Below are positions 27,830-36,278 of a stretch of 64,000 nucleotides of DNA, piece by piece. The stretch lies in NCBI GenBank assembly GCA_963816975.1, contig CAWFMD010000006.1, forward strand, positions 434,001-498,000. Direction: 5' to 3'. The DNA comes from DASRIA01 sp963816975. GTDB taxonomy: Bacteria > Actinomycetota > Thermoleophilia > Solirubrobacterales > JBBDJG01. The notes beneath the pieces were generated by a model, which saw nothing but the letters and a program-made list of their open reading frames with translations, did no database searches and was not told where the DNA came from. The first letter of the stretch is position 1. Each line of letters opens with the position of its first letter. The translations under genes were made by a program, and so were the position numbers.

Positions 27830-29307
27830 TGCTGAGCGTGCTCGTGTTCGGGCCGCTGGCCGGCGGGGTGCTGGCCGCGCTGCTGCCGCCCGGCCGCGGC
27901 GGTCGCGCCGCGGGAATGGTGACGCTGGTGTTCGCGCTCGCGACGCTCGGCCTGAGCGTCGGGCTGCTGGCTGGGTTCGAGTCGGGTGGCGGCCTGCAGC
28001 ACGTGACCAACGTGAACTGGATCCCCGAGCTCGGCATCCACTACAAGCTCGGGCTCGACGGGCTCAACCTGTTCCTGATCCTGATGACGGCGCTGCTGTG
28101 GGCCGCGGCCGTCGCCTGGTCCCTGCTGCGCGAGTGGGAGCGGCCGCGCCTCTACTTCCTGATGCTGGCGCTGGGCGAGACCGCCGTGCTGGGGGCGTTC
28201 TGCGCCCAGGACCTGGCGCTGTTCGTCCTGTTCTTCGACCTGATGCTGGTGCCGTTCTATTTCCTGATCGGCGTCTGGGGCGGCCCTGACCGCATCCGCG
28301 CCACGACCACCTTCGTGATCTACACGCTGGTCGGCAGCCTGCTGATGCTGGCCGCCGCGGCGGCCACGGGCATCCTCGCCACGCCGGACGGCGCGAGCAC
28401 ATCGTTCGAGCTGTCGACGCTGCTGCAACGGCCGCTGTCGGAAAGCACCCAGGAGTGGATCTTCCTGCTGTTCGCGTTCGCCTTCCTCGTGAAGATGCCG
28501 GCCTTCCCGCTGCACGGATGGATGCCCGCGGCCTACACGAACGCTCCCACGCCGGTGGTCGCGGTGCTGTCGGGCGTGCTCTCCAAGGTCGGTGCGTACG
28601 GGTTCCTGCGCATCGCGCTGCCGCTGTTCCCCGACGCCGCGGCGCAGTACCAGGAGCTGCTGCTCGTGGTCGCGGTGGCAAGCATCCTGTACGGGTCGGT
28701 GATGGCGTTCACCCAGACGTCGGCGACGCTCGTCGTGGGATATTCGTCAATCGCCCAACTGGGCTTCATCACGCTCGGGATCTTTTCGCTGACCGACGAG
28801 GGCGCCCAGGGGGCGCTGCTGCAGATGGTCAACCACGGCCTCGTCGTGGTGCCGCTGTTCTTCATCATCGCGCTGCTCGCCCAGCGCGCCGGCGGCACGG
28901 ACGACCTGAGCCGGATGGGCGGCCTGGCGCTGCGCGCGCCGGTGCTGGCCGCCGTCTTCCTGGTCGTCGCGCTGGCGACGCTCGCGATCCCCGGCTCCTC
29001 CAACTTCGCCGCCGAGTTCCTGATCCTGACCGGCATCTTCAAGGCGAAGATCGCGTTCGCGGTCGTCGCGAGTGCGGGCGTTGTGCTTGCGGCCGTGTAC
29101 ATGATCCGCCTATACCAGCGCTCGATGCACAATCCGCTCGCGCCCGGGGCGGAGTCGCGTGAGATGGGCCTGCGCGACGGTGCGGTGATCCTGCCGGTCG
29201 TGGCGGTGATCCTGTTCCTCGCGCTCGTTCCGCAGTTCGTTCTTGATCGCTCCGAACAGACAGTGCAGACGAGCGTCCAGCGTCAGGAAGCTCTCGTCAT
29301 TCGATGA
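27829..29307 (+). CDS. nuoM: NADH-quinone oxidoreductase subunit M
   Basis: Second antiporter-like proton-pumping subunit, 492 residues, about 14 helices. Conserved stretches: GLDGLNLFLILMTALL, VLFFDLMLVPFYFLIGVWGG (with the conserved acidic region) and LVKMPAFPLHGWMPAAYTNA, then KVGAYGFLRIALPLFP. ATG overlaps the nuoL stop as TGATG; its own stop overlaps nuoN. Confidence 0.97.
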   Translation: MLSVLVFGPLAGGVLAALLPPGRGGRAAGMVTLVFALATLGLSVGLLAGFESGGGLQHVTNVNWIPELGIHYKLGLDGLNLFLILMTALLWAAAVAWSLLREWERPRLYFLMLALGETAVLGAFCAQDLALFVLFFDLMLVPFYFLIGVWGGPDRIRATTTFVIYTLVGSLLMLAAAAATGILATPDGASTSFELSTLLQRPLSESTQEWIFLLFAFAFLVKMPAFPLHGWMPAAYTNAPTPVVAVLSGVLSKVGAYGFLRIALPLFPDAAAQYQELLLVVAVASILYGSVMAFTQTSATLVVGYSSIAQLGFITLGIFSLTDEGAQGALLQMVNHGLVVVPLFFIIALLAQRAGGTDDLSRMGGLALRAPVLAAVFLVVALATLAIPGSSNFAAEFLILTGIFKAKIAFAVVASAGVVLAAVYMIRLYQRSMHNPLAPGAESREMGLRDGAVILPVVAVILFLALVPQFVLDRSEQTVQTSVQRQEALVIR

Positions 29308-30812
29308 ACGAGCTGAACGCCCCCACGATCGACTACGCCGGCATCTCGCCGCTGATCGCCCTGACCGCGGGCACGTGCCTGACGCTGCTGATGGGTCTGT
29401 TCCCGCGCCGCGCCGGTCGCGTGCTGTCGGTGTCGACCGCGCTGCTCACCCTGGCGACGGCATTCGGGCTCTCCGTGTGGCAGTTCGGTGAGCCCAAGTC
29501 GCTGGTCGAGGGAGCCATGCGCTCCGATGACCTGGCACTGTCGCTGGACTTCATCTTCTACACCGCTGCGGCCGTCGCGCTCGTGCTCTCGCTGCGTGAG
29601 CGGCCGCACCTGCCCACGAGCCTCGCGGACTATTCGGCGCTGCTGCTCGCGAGCGTCACCGGCATGGTGGTCCTTGCGGGCTCCACCAACCTGATCACTC
29701 TGTTCCTGGGAATCGAGCTGCTCTCGATTCCCCTGTACGTGATGTGCGCGCTCGACCTGCACCGGCGCACGTCACTGGAGGCCGGGCTCAAGTACCTCGT
29801 GATCGGTTCGGTCGGATCGGCGACCCTGCTCTACGGGCTCGCATTCGTCTACGGGGCGAGCGGCTCCACCGATTTCGACCAGATCGCGGCCTCGATCTCC
29901 GAGTCGGGCATCACGAGCGACCCCCTGTTGCTGACCGGGATCGCCCTGGCGCTCGCCGGACTCGCGTTCAAGGCCTCGGTGGCGCCCTTCCACCAGTGGA
30001 CGCCCGACGTCTACGAGGGTGCCCCTACGTCGGTGACGGCGTTCATGGCCGTGGCCACCAAGGCCGCCGCGTTCGCGATCCTGCTGCGCTTCTTCGACGT
30101 CGCGCTGCTCCCGGCCAAGGACGACTGGGACGTGGCGCTCGCGGCGCTCGCGGCCATCACGATCGTGGTCGGGAACGTCGGCGCGATCAGGCAGCACTCG
30201 TTGAAACGGATGCTGGCCTACTCCGGCGTCGCGCAGGCCGGGTACATGCTCGCCGGCGTCGTGGTCGCGGGCGAGCTGGGCGTGAAGGCCACGGTCTTCT
30301 ACCTGTTCGTGTACCTGTTCATGAACATGGCCGCGTTCGCCGTCGTGATCGCACGTGAGCGCGAGACCACGCTGGGCGACCACATCGACGCGGTCACCGG
30401 CATCGGCGCCGTGCGCCCTGCGCTGGCATGGCCGCTGACGATCAGCATGCTGGGGCTCGCCGGACTACCGGGCACAGCCGGGTTCATGGGCAAGTTCTTC
30501 TTGATCGAGGCATCCGTGGACGGTGACTTCACCTGGCTCGGCATCGCGATCGCGGTGGGATCGATGCTCTCGCTGGCCTACTACCTGCCCGTGATCGCCG
30601 CGATCTGGATGACACCGGCGCGCGCGCCGATGCCGGCGCTGGCGGGCGGCTCCCCGGAGGCGTACGAAGTGCCGGTCCAGCCCACGGCCGCGGCCCCCGA
30701 GACGATCGCGCTCGCGTGCCTCGCGGCCGCCGCAACAGTCTTCTTCGGAATCATCCCGAGCCCGCTGCTCGACGTCGCGGCGGACGCGGGGCGGGCACTC
30801 GGGCTCGGCTGA
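29304..30812 (+). CDS. nuoN: NADH-quinone oxidoreductase subunit N
   Basis: Third antiporter-like subunit, 502 residues, about 14 helices. Signature: FLGIELLSIPLYVMCALD and FKASVAPFHQWTPDVYEGAP, followed by TSVTAFMAVATKAAAFAIL. The LKRMLAYSGVAQAGYMLAG helix holds the pump lysine. Ends the 14-gene nuo operon, which runs without a gap of more than about 10 bases from nuoC onward. An FkbM methyltransferase begins 5 bases later. Confidence 0.97.
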   Translation: MNELNAPTIDYAGISPLIALTAGTCLTLLMGLFPRRAGRVLSVSTALLTLATAFGLSVWQFGEPKSLVEGAMRSDDLALSLDFIFYTAAAVALVLSLRERPHLPTSLADYSALLLASVTGMVVLAGSTNLITLFLGIELLSIPLYVMCALDLHRRTSLEAGLKYLVIGSVGSATLLYGLAFVYGASGSTDFDQIAASISESGITSDPLLLTGIALALAGLAFKASVAPFHQWTPDVYEGAPTSVTAFMAVATKAAAFAILLRFFDVALLPAKDDWDVALAALAAITIVVGNVGAIRQHSLKRMLAYSGVAQAGYMLAGVVVAGELGVKATVFYLFVYLFMNMAAFAVVIARERETTLGDHIDAVTGIGAVRPALAWPLTISMLGLAGLPGTAGFMGKFFLIEASVDGDFTWLGIAIAVGSMLSLAYYLPVIAAIWMTPARAPMPALAGGSPEAYEVPVQPTAAAPETIALACLAAAATVFFGIIPSPLLDVAADAGRALGLG

Positions 30813-30816
30813 TTGC

Positions 30817-31557
30817 GTGGCGGCCGGTGGAGGCCACCAGGCGTATCCGTTCGCGGGCGGCCTGATCTACCTCGACGTCGAGCACTCCCCGATGATGCGT
30901 GCGCGCGCCGAGGGCCGTTACGAAACGGCCAAGACGGTGTCGATACAGACCCACCTGGAGCCCGGTATGACGTTCGTCGACGTCGGCGCGAACATGGGCG
31001 ACTTCTCGCTGATCGCGGCGAAGACGATGGGCGACCGCGGCCGGGTGCTCGCATTCGAACCGTCTCCCGAGAACTGCACCTGGCTGCGCCGCAGCATCGA
31101 GCTGAACGGTTATCACTCGATCGAGGTGATGGAGATGGCGCTCAGCGACACCCGCGGAGAGGAAACCCTGTACCTCAGTGACCGGGTCGGGCGCCACTCG
31201 CTACTTCCGCGCGCGGACGACCAGAAGACGCTCACCGTGGCCGTCGACACGCTCGACGCCGTGATGGCGGCGACCGGCGATCCGCGCGCCGACATGGTGA
31301 AGATCGATGTCGAGGGCGCAGAGCTGAAGGTGCTGCGCGGCGCGCAGGCGACGCTGGGCGACGCGACGCGGATGATGCTGATGGTCGACATCCACGGCGG
31401 CCGCGTCGATCCGCTCGAGGTGTGCGCCCTGCTCGGCGAGTACGGGTTCGCCCTGCGCTCACCCGGGGATCCGGAAGCGGTGCTCGAACCGGCCCGGGGT
31501 ACTCGCGAGGTCCTGGCGGTGAAGGGATACCAGGCCCAAGCGCACGTCCTCGGGTAG
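30817..31557 (+). CDS. FkbM-family SAM-dependent methyltransferase
   Basis: A 246-residue class I methyltransferase. The SAM-binding motif I is MTFVDVGANMGDFSLIAAK, followed by VLAFEPSPENCTWLRRSIE (acidic end of strand 2) and MVKIDVEGAELKVLRGAQ, the FkbM hallmark (DVEG). GTG start 4 bases after nuoN, so it is almost certainly transcribed with the complex I operon. FkbM enzymes usually O-methylate sugars or polyketides; the substrate here is unknown. Whether the gene has any link to complex I or only shares the promoter cannot be told. Its stop lies 19 bases from the convergent thyX stop. Confidence 0.87.
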   Translation: MAAGGGHQAYPFAGGLIYLDVEHSPMMRARAEGRYETAKTVSIQTHLEPGMTFVDVGANMGDFSLIAAKTMGDRGRVLAFEPSPENCTWLRRSIELNGYHSIEVMEMALSDTRGEETLYLSDRVGRHSLLPRADDQKTLTVAVDTLDAVMAATGDPRADMVKIDVEGAELKVLRGAQATLGDATRMMLMVDIHGGRVDPLEVCALLGEYGFALRSPGDPEAVLEPARGTREVLAVKGYQAQAHVLG

Positions 31558-31576
31558 TGCCGGTTTCGAGTCCCGT

Positions 31577-33214
31577 CTAACCCGACTGCGCCGTGCTAGA
31601 GCCGGCAGCCTCGAGCCGCCCGTGGCGGCGCATCTCGCCCTGGAGGCGCTCGAGCCGCCCCTCCGTGGTGCGGTCGACGAACGCCATCGCGCCCGCAACC
31701 GCAGGATGCACGCCGGCGATCCGGTCGAGCATCTCGAGCGCGACCGCGCGATAGCTCGGATGGCCCTCGCGGCCGGAGCGCAACTCGATCAGGTGCATCG
31801 CCTCGCGCGCGTTCAGGTCCAGCACATACCGGATGCGGAACGCCAGCGACACTGCATACGGCGCCTCCTCGAGCAGGCCCTCGCCGCGCAGGCGGTCGTG
31901 CTCGGCGCGGCTGGCGTCGAGGCCGGCGCGATACGCGTCGCCGTATCCGGCCGCCTCGACCTCCTCGGGCACATCCGCTCCCAGCTCGGTGCCGAGCCGC
32001 TGCCATTGACACGTCAGCACGCGATGGCGCTGGAGGTCTCGAAAGGCACCGTAGTCCGACACGATCTCGAAGCGGTAGCGCAGCGCCTCCCAGCCGCGAC
32101 CCGGCTTGTGGCGCCGGTTGCCACGCGGGCCCGCGAGCGCGGCGATCAGCTGCGACCGCTCGGATGGGCCGAGGGCGGCGGCGGCGGTGCGTAACTGGGC
32201 CTCGTCCACGTCGGCGACCTCGAACAGGCAGGCGGCGATCAGATCGGTTTCGCTGCCCTCGGTGTGCTGCAGCCGCACGGACGGGGGCTGCTCGCCCCGG
32301 CCCGCGTCATCCAGCCCGAACCGCGCCGCGGCGCGCGAGGTGCGCGCGCGCAGCTCGTGCAGGTAGTCGATCCAGGCACCCCCGCGGTCCGGCATGTCGA
32401 CGCGCTTCACGAAGGCGGGAATCACCTTGCGCAGCTCGGGCAACGCGCGTGCGCCGAACTCGCGGGCCTCCGGCAGCGGCGAGGCCAGCAAGCGGAGCAG
32501 CAGCTGCTCGTAGGCCTGGCCGGACGCGTACACGCCAACGTGGCTGAGCGAGGCCGCCGGCAGCAGGCCCCGCATCGCGTCGAGCGCCTTGGCCTTGATC
32601 GAGCGCTCCCACACCGCCTGCGGCTCCTCGCCACGGGGATGCTGCTCTGCAGCCCACACCCGCAGGCGCTCGAGCCCGGCCGAGTAGAGATCGAAGATGC
32701 GATCCATCGCCTCGACATACGCGGGGCCGAGCCGCGCGTCCCAGTAATAGCGGTGGCGGCCGCTCGGCATCGGGCGGTCGTAGGCGATGTAGCGAGTGGA
32801 CTGCTCCAGATAGGCGGCCAGCCGGCCGCGCTGGAGAATCTTGGTGAGTACGTTCGAGGACCACTCGCAGGCGAGGTGCGCCCCGCCGAGCTGGGCGACC
32901 GAGTCGTCGCCGTACTCGAGGAACACGCGCTCGTAGAGCCGATCCGCACGCTGCTCGGCTTTGGAAACAAAACCGCCCGCCGCCAAGGCGGCGGCCGGGT
33001 CCGTGGCGGGATCAAGTTCCGCCCCCTCACCCGCGAATTCGTCCAGGTACAACCGCCGCAGCGTGCCCGCATAGCGCGAGTAGCGCGCAAACAGCGCGCC
33101 CTTCGTCACCTCCGGCAGGTCCACGACGCAGAAGACCGGCGAGTCCAGGTTCGTGAAATGCGGCGCCAGGAGCCGCTGCTCGGCCGCGGTGAACTGTTCG
33201 GTCGGGTAGTCCAC
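31577..33214 (-). CDS. thyX: Tandem-domain FAD-dependent thymidylate synthase (ThyX-like)
   Basis: A 545-residue protein built of two ThyX-type domains, about twice the usual length. ThyX makes dTMP from dUMP with FAD and methylene-tetrahydrofolate. The normal active-site motif is RHRx7S. In domain 1 (about 1-275) it reads QRGRLAAYLEQSTRY (128-142), keeping the Ser/Arg half but not the His. In domain 2 (about 280-530) it reads QRHRVLTCQWQRL (395-407), keeping RHR but lacking the Ser-Thr-Arg. The C-terminal NAREAMHLIELRSGREGHPSYR is a good ThyX substrate-binding stretch. GTG start. Divergent from acs. It may be catalytic with shared sites or a paralogue with another role. Confidence 0.78.
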   Translation of the reverse strand: MDYPTEQFTAAEQRLLAPHFTNLDSPVFCVVDLPEVTKGALFARYSRYAGTLRRLYLDEFAGEGAELDPATDPAAALAAGGFVSKAEQRADRLYERVFLEYGDDSVAQLGGAHLACEWSSNVLTKILQRGRLAAYLEQSTRYIAYDRPMPSGRHRYYWDARLGPAYVEAMDRIFDLYSAGLERLRVWAAEQHPRGEEPQAVWERSIKAKALDAMRGLLPAASLSHVGVYASGQAYEQLLLRLLASPLPEAREFGARALPELRKVIPAFVKRVDMPDRGGAWIDYLHELRARTSRAAARFGLDDAGRGEQPPSVRLQHTEGSETDLIAACLFEVADVDEAQLRTAAAALGPSERSQLIAALAGPRGNRRHKPGRGWEALRYRFEIVSDYGAFRDLQRHRVLTCQWQRLGTELGADVPEEVEAAGYGDAYRAGLDASRAEHDRLRGEGLLEEAPYAVSLAFRIRYVLDLNAREAMHLIELRSGREGHPSYRAVALEMLDRIAGVHPAVAGAMAFVDRTTEGRLERLQGEMRRHGRLEAAGSSTAQSG

Positions 33215-33292
33215 GAGGGGCGACGATGCTACCCCGCTGCGCGGTCACGGCGTTCACTACACTCGCCGCGACCCCGGCACAGGAGGAGCGAC

Positions 33293-35258
33293 ATGGCAGA
33301 CCCACAGCCCGCCGAGCTCGAAGTGCTGCTCGGCGACGAGCAGGTCTTCGACCCGCCGCCGGAGTTCGCCGCGCAAGCGAACGCCTCCGATCCCGCGATC
33401 TACGAGCAGGCCGAGCGTGACCCGCAGGGCTGGTGGGAGAGCTGGGCGCGCAAGCTCGACTGGGCCGCTCCGTGGAGCGAGGTGCTCGACTGGAACCCGC
33501 CGTGGGCGAAGTGGTTCGTCGGCGGGAAGCTGAATGTCTCCCACAACTGCCTCGACCGTCACGTCGATGCCGGCCTCGGCGCGCGCGTGGCCTTCCACTG
33601 GGAAGGCGAGGATGGCGAGCGCCGCGACGTCACCTACGCGGACCTGCTCGACATGACCCAGCGGTTCGCCAACGTGCTGAAGGACCTCGGAGTCGGGCGC
33701 GACGACCGGGTCGCGATCTACATGCCGATGGTGCCCGAGGCGCCCGCCGCGATGCTGGCGTGCGCGCGGATCGGGGCTCCGCACTCGGTCGTGTTCGGCG
33801 GGTTTTCGCCGGAGGCGGTGAAGGAGCGCATCAACGACTGCGAGGCGAAAGTGCTGGTGACCGCCGACTTCTCGCTGCGGCGCGGCAAGCCGAACCCCAT
33901 GAAGGAGGCGGTCGACCCGCTGCTGGGGCAGTGTCCGTCGATCGAGCATGTGGTGGTCGTGCGCCGCACGGGTGGCGACGTGCCCTGGACCGAGGGCCGC
34001 GACGTGTGGTGGCACGAGGCCGTCGCGGCCGCCGCCCCCGATTGCCCGGCCGAGCCGTTCGACGCGGAGCAGATGCTGTTCCTGCTCTACACCTCGGGCA
34101 CGACGGCGAAGCCGAAGGGGATCGTGCACACCAGCGGGGGCTACCTGACCGGGGCGCTGGCCACCCACAACCTCGTGTTCGACATCAAGCCCGAGACGGA
34201 TGTGTACTGGTGCTCGGCGGACATCGGCTGGGTCACCGGCCACACGTACATCGTGTACGGGCCACTCGCCAACGGGTGCACCTCGATCCTCTACGAGGGC
34301 GCGCCCGACTACCCCGACAAGGACCGCTGGTGGGAGATCGTCGAGCGTTACAGGGCCACCATCTTCTACACCGCGCCGACCGCGATTCGCGCGTGCATGA
34401 AGTGGGGCCGCGAGCACCCCGACGGCCATGACCTCTCATCGCTGCGGCTGCTGGGAAGCGTGGGCGAGCCGATCAACCCCGCGCGCCTGGCTGTGGTACC
34501 AGGAGGTGATCGGCGGCGGGCGCTGCCCGATCGTGGACACGTGGTGGCAGACCGAGACCGGCCACATCATGATCACGCCGCTGCCGGGGATCACACCCAC
34601 GAAGCCGGGGTCCGCGACGGAGCCGTTCCCGGGGCTGAAGGCGGCGATCTACGACTCGCAGGGCAACGAGGTCGAGGTGGGGGGCGGCATCCTCGTGCTG
34701 AAGCGACCGTGGCCGGGGATGTTCCGCACCCTGTACAAGGAGCCGGAGCGCTACGTCGAGACCTACTGGTCGCGCTACGGGCCGGACGTGTACGTGGTCG
34801 GCGACGCCGCCCGCCGTGATGCGGACGGCCACTTCTGGGTCGTGGGCCGCACCGACGACGTGATCAACGTGTCGGGCCATCGCCTGTCCACGATGGAGGT
34901 GGAGTCGGCGTGCGTCTCGCACCCGCACGTCGCCGAGGCGGCGGTCGTGCCCCAGCCGGACGAGACCACCGGCCAGGCGATCGTGGCCTTCGTGACGATG
35001 GAGGGCGGCGGCGACCCGCCCGCCGGGTTCGAGACGGAGCTGCGCGAGCACGTGAGCACGAAGATCGGCAAGCTCGCGCGGCCCAAGCGCTTCATCTGGG
35101 CCGACGACCTGCCCAAGACCCGCTCCGGGAAGATCATGCGGCGGCTGCTGCGCGACATCGCCGAGGGGCATGCGCTGGGCGACGTCACCACGCTGCGCGA
35201 CCCGACGGTGATGGACGCGCTGAAGAACAAGGTCGCGACGCGAGGCGACGAGGAGTAG
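33293..35258 (+). CDS. acs: Acetyl-CoA synthetase (one frameshift)
   Basis: AMP-forming acetate--CoA ligase, about 655 residues, turning acetate, ATP and CoA into acetyl-CoA. Motifs: the N-terminal FVGGKLNVSHNCLDRHV, the phosphate loop YTSGTTAKPKGIVHTSGGYL, the acetate-pocket WWQTETGHIMITPLPG and the hinge region GRTDDVINVSGHRLSTMEVE. The catalytic lysine is in KTRSGKIMRR near the end, a usual acetylation site. The ATG at 33293 follows AGGAGGAG. The frame breaks near 34485, between EPINP and WLWYQEVIG; both halves are otherwise intact, so an indel error is likely. Confidence 0.95.
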
Positions 35259-35350
35259 CGCGTTCGACCGTACTTTGCAGGGAAAAGGTGAGCGCGCGCA
35301 CATGCGCCCGGGTTGCCTGGCGCCGGGCGAAAGTGGTTTCATAGCGGGGG

Positions 35351-35920
35351 ATGTCATTCGCGACGGTCGCCGACGCCGATCTTGTCGCCCGCTGCAGAGA
35401 GGGCGATCAGCAGGCGTGGGACGAGCTGGTCAACCGCTTCTCGCGGTACGTGTACGCGATCACGACACGCGTCTACCGGCTCCAGGACGACGACGCGGAG
35501 GATGTCTTCCAGGACGTCTTCACCCGCACGTGGCAGCACCTCGACGATCTGCGCGACGACACCGCGGTGCGGCACTGGATCGGGACCCTCACGCGGCGGC
35601 TGTGCGTGGACCTGCTGCGCAGCTCCGCGCGGGAGGTTCCCGCTGACGCACCAATCGAGATCGAGGACACCAACGACGAGCTGGCGCAGATCGACGAGGC
35701 CCTGATGGTCCACGAGGCCATGAAGCAGCTCCCTGAGCACTGCGCGGAGATCCTGGACCGCTTCTTCGCGCGAGACGAGAGCTATCGCGCGATCGGCGAG
35801 GCCCTCGAGCTGCCGCCCGGGACGATCGCCAGCCGGATCTCCCGCTGCCTGCGCAAGATGAGGGCCCAGCTCGAGGGAAGAAAACCCCGCTTCGAGCCGT
35901 CTGATGGTCGAGGTGACTAG
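35351..35920 (+). CDS. ECF-family RNA polymerase sigma factor
   Basis: A 189-residue sigma-70 family protein with only regions 2 and 4. Region 2 is DLVARCREGDQQAWDELVNRF with DAEDVFQDVFTRTWQHLDDL. Region 4 holds the helix-turn-helix LPEHCAEILDRFFARDESYRAIGEALELPPGTIASRISRCLRKMR. ATG start at 35351. A small gene without a membrane helix follows 3 bases after its stop where an anti-sigma gene is often found. Promoters it reads cannot be defined here. Confidence 0.92.
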   Translation: MSFATVADADLVARCREGDQQAWDELVNRFSRYVYAITTRVYRLQDDDAEDVFQDVFTRTWQHLDDLRDDTAVRHWIGTLTRRLCVDLLRSSAREVPADAPIEIEDTNDELAQIDEALMVHEAMKQLPEHCAEILDRFFARDESYRAIGEALELPPGTIASRISRCLRKMRAQLEGRKPRFEPSDGRGD

Positions 35921-35923
35921 GAA

Positions 35924-36184
35924 ATGACCATCGAGAGATACGACGAGGAACGCTTGGCTGCGCTGCTGAAGATGCTGCCCCCCGCGCCCGCAGGATGGGT
36001 GAAGGCCGCCCAGGAGCTGCCGCAGGCCCGCCTGGAGATCGACGAGATCGCCCAGCGCGCGCAGGAAGACGCAGACTTCCGGGCCGCGGCGATCGCCGAC
36101 CTCGAAGCAGCTCTGCAACAGGCCGGCTACGACGTGGACCCGAGCCTGCTGCCTGAGCTGCGCGAGCGGCTCTCCGCCTCCTAA
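35924..36184 (+). CDS. Small soluble protein, candidate partner of the ECF sigma factor
   Basis: 86 residues, no membrane helix and no zinc motif of the ZAS anti-sigma type. The start holds LLKMLPPAPAGWVKAAQELP, followed by an acidic helical part (RLEIDEIAQRAQEDADFRAA) and a C-terminal helix. A good ribosome site (GAGGTGACTAGGAA) precedes the ATG, and the gene is 3 bases after the sigma gene, so the two are co-expressed. I do not know the family function. An anti-sigma or sigma-modulating role is an inference from position only. Confidence 0.65.
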   Translation: MTIERYDEERLAALLKMLPPAPAGWVKAAQELPQARLEIDEIAQRAQEDADFRAAAIADLEAALQQAGYDVDPSLLPELRERLSAS

Positions 36185-36278
36185 CGGCGCTCCCGGGCCG
36201 CCCGGACGGGCTGAACCGCGGCCTGCGCGCCGCCGCAAAGTACCTGCGTACGAGGGGTCGCTCGCATAGACTGGCCCG

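Noticed and set aside
35270..36244. 9-base inverted pair GTACTTTGC / GCAAAGTAC flanking the sigma-factor module
   Set aside because: Such a short match over about 1 kb is expected by chance; no other sign of a mobile unit.
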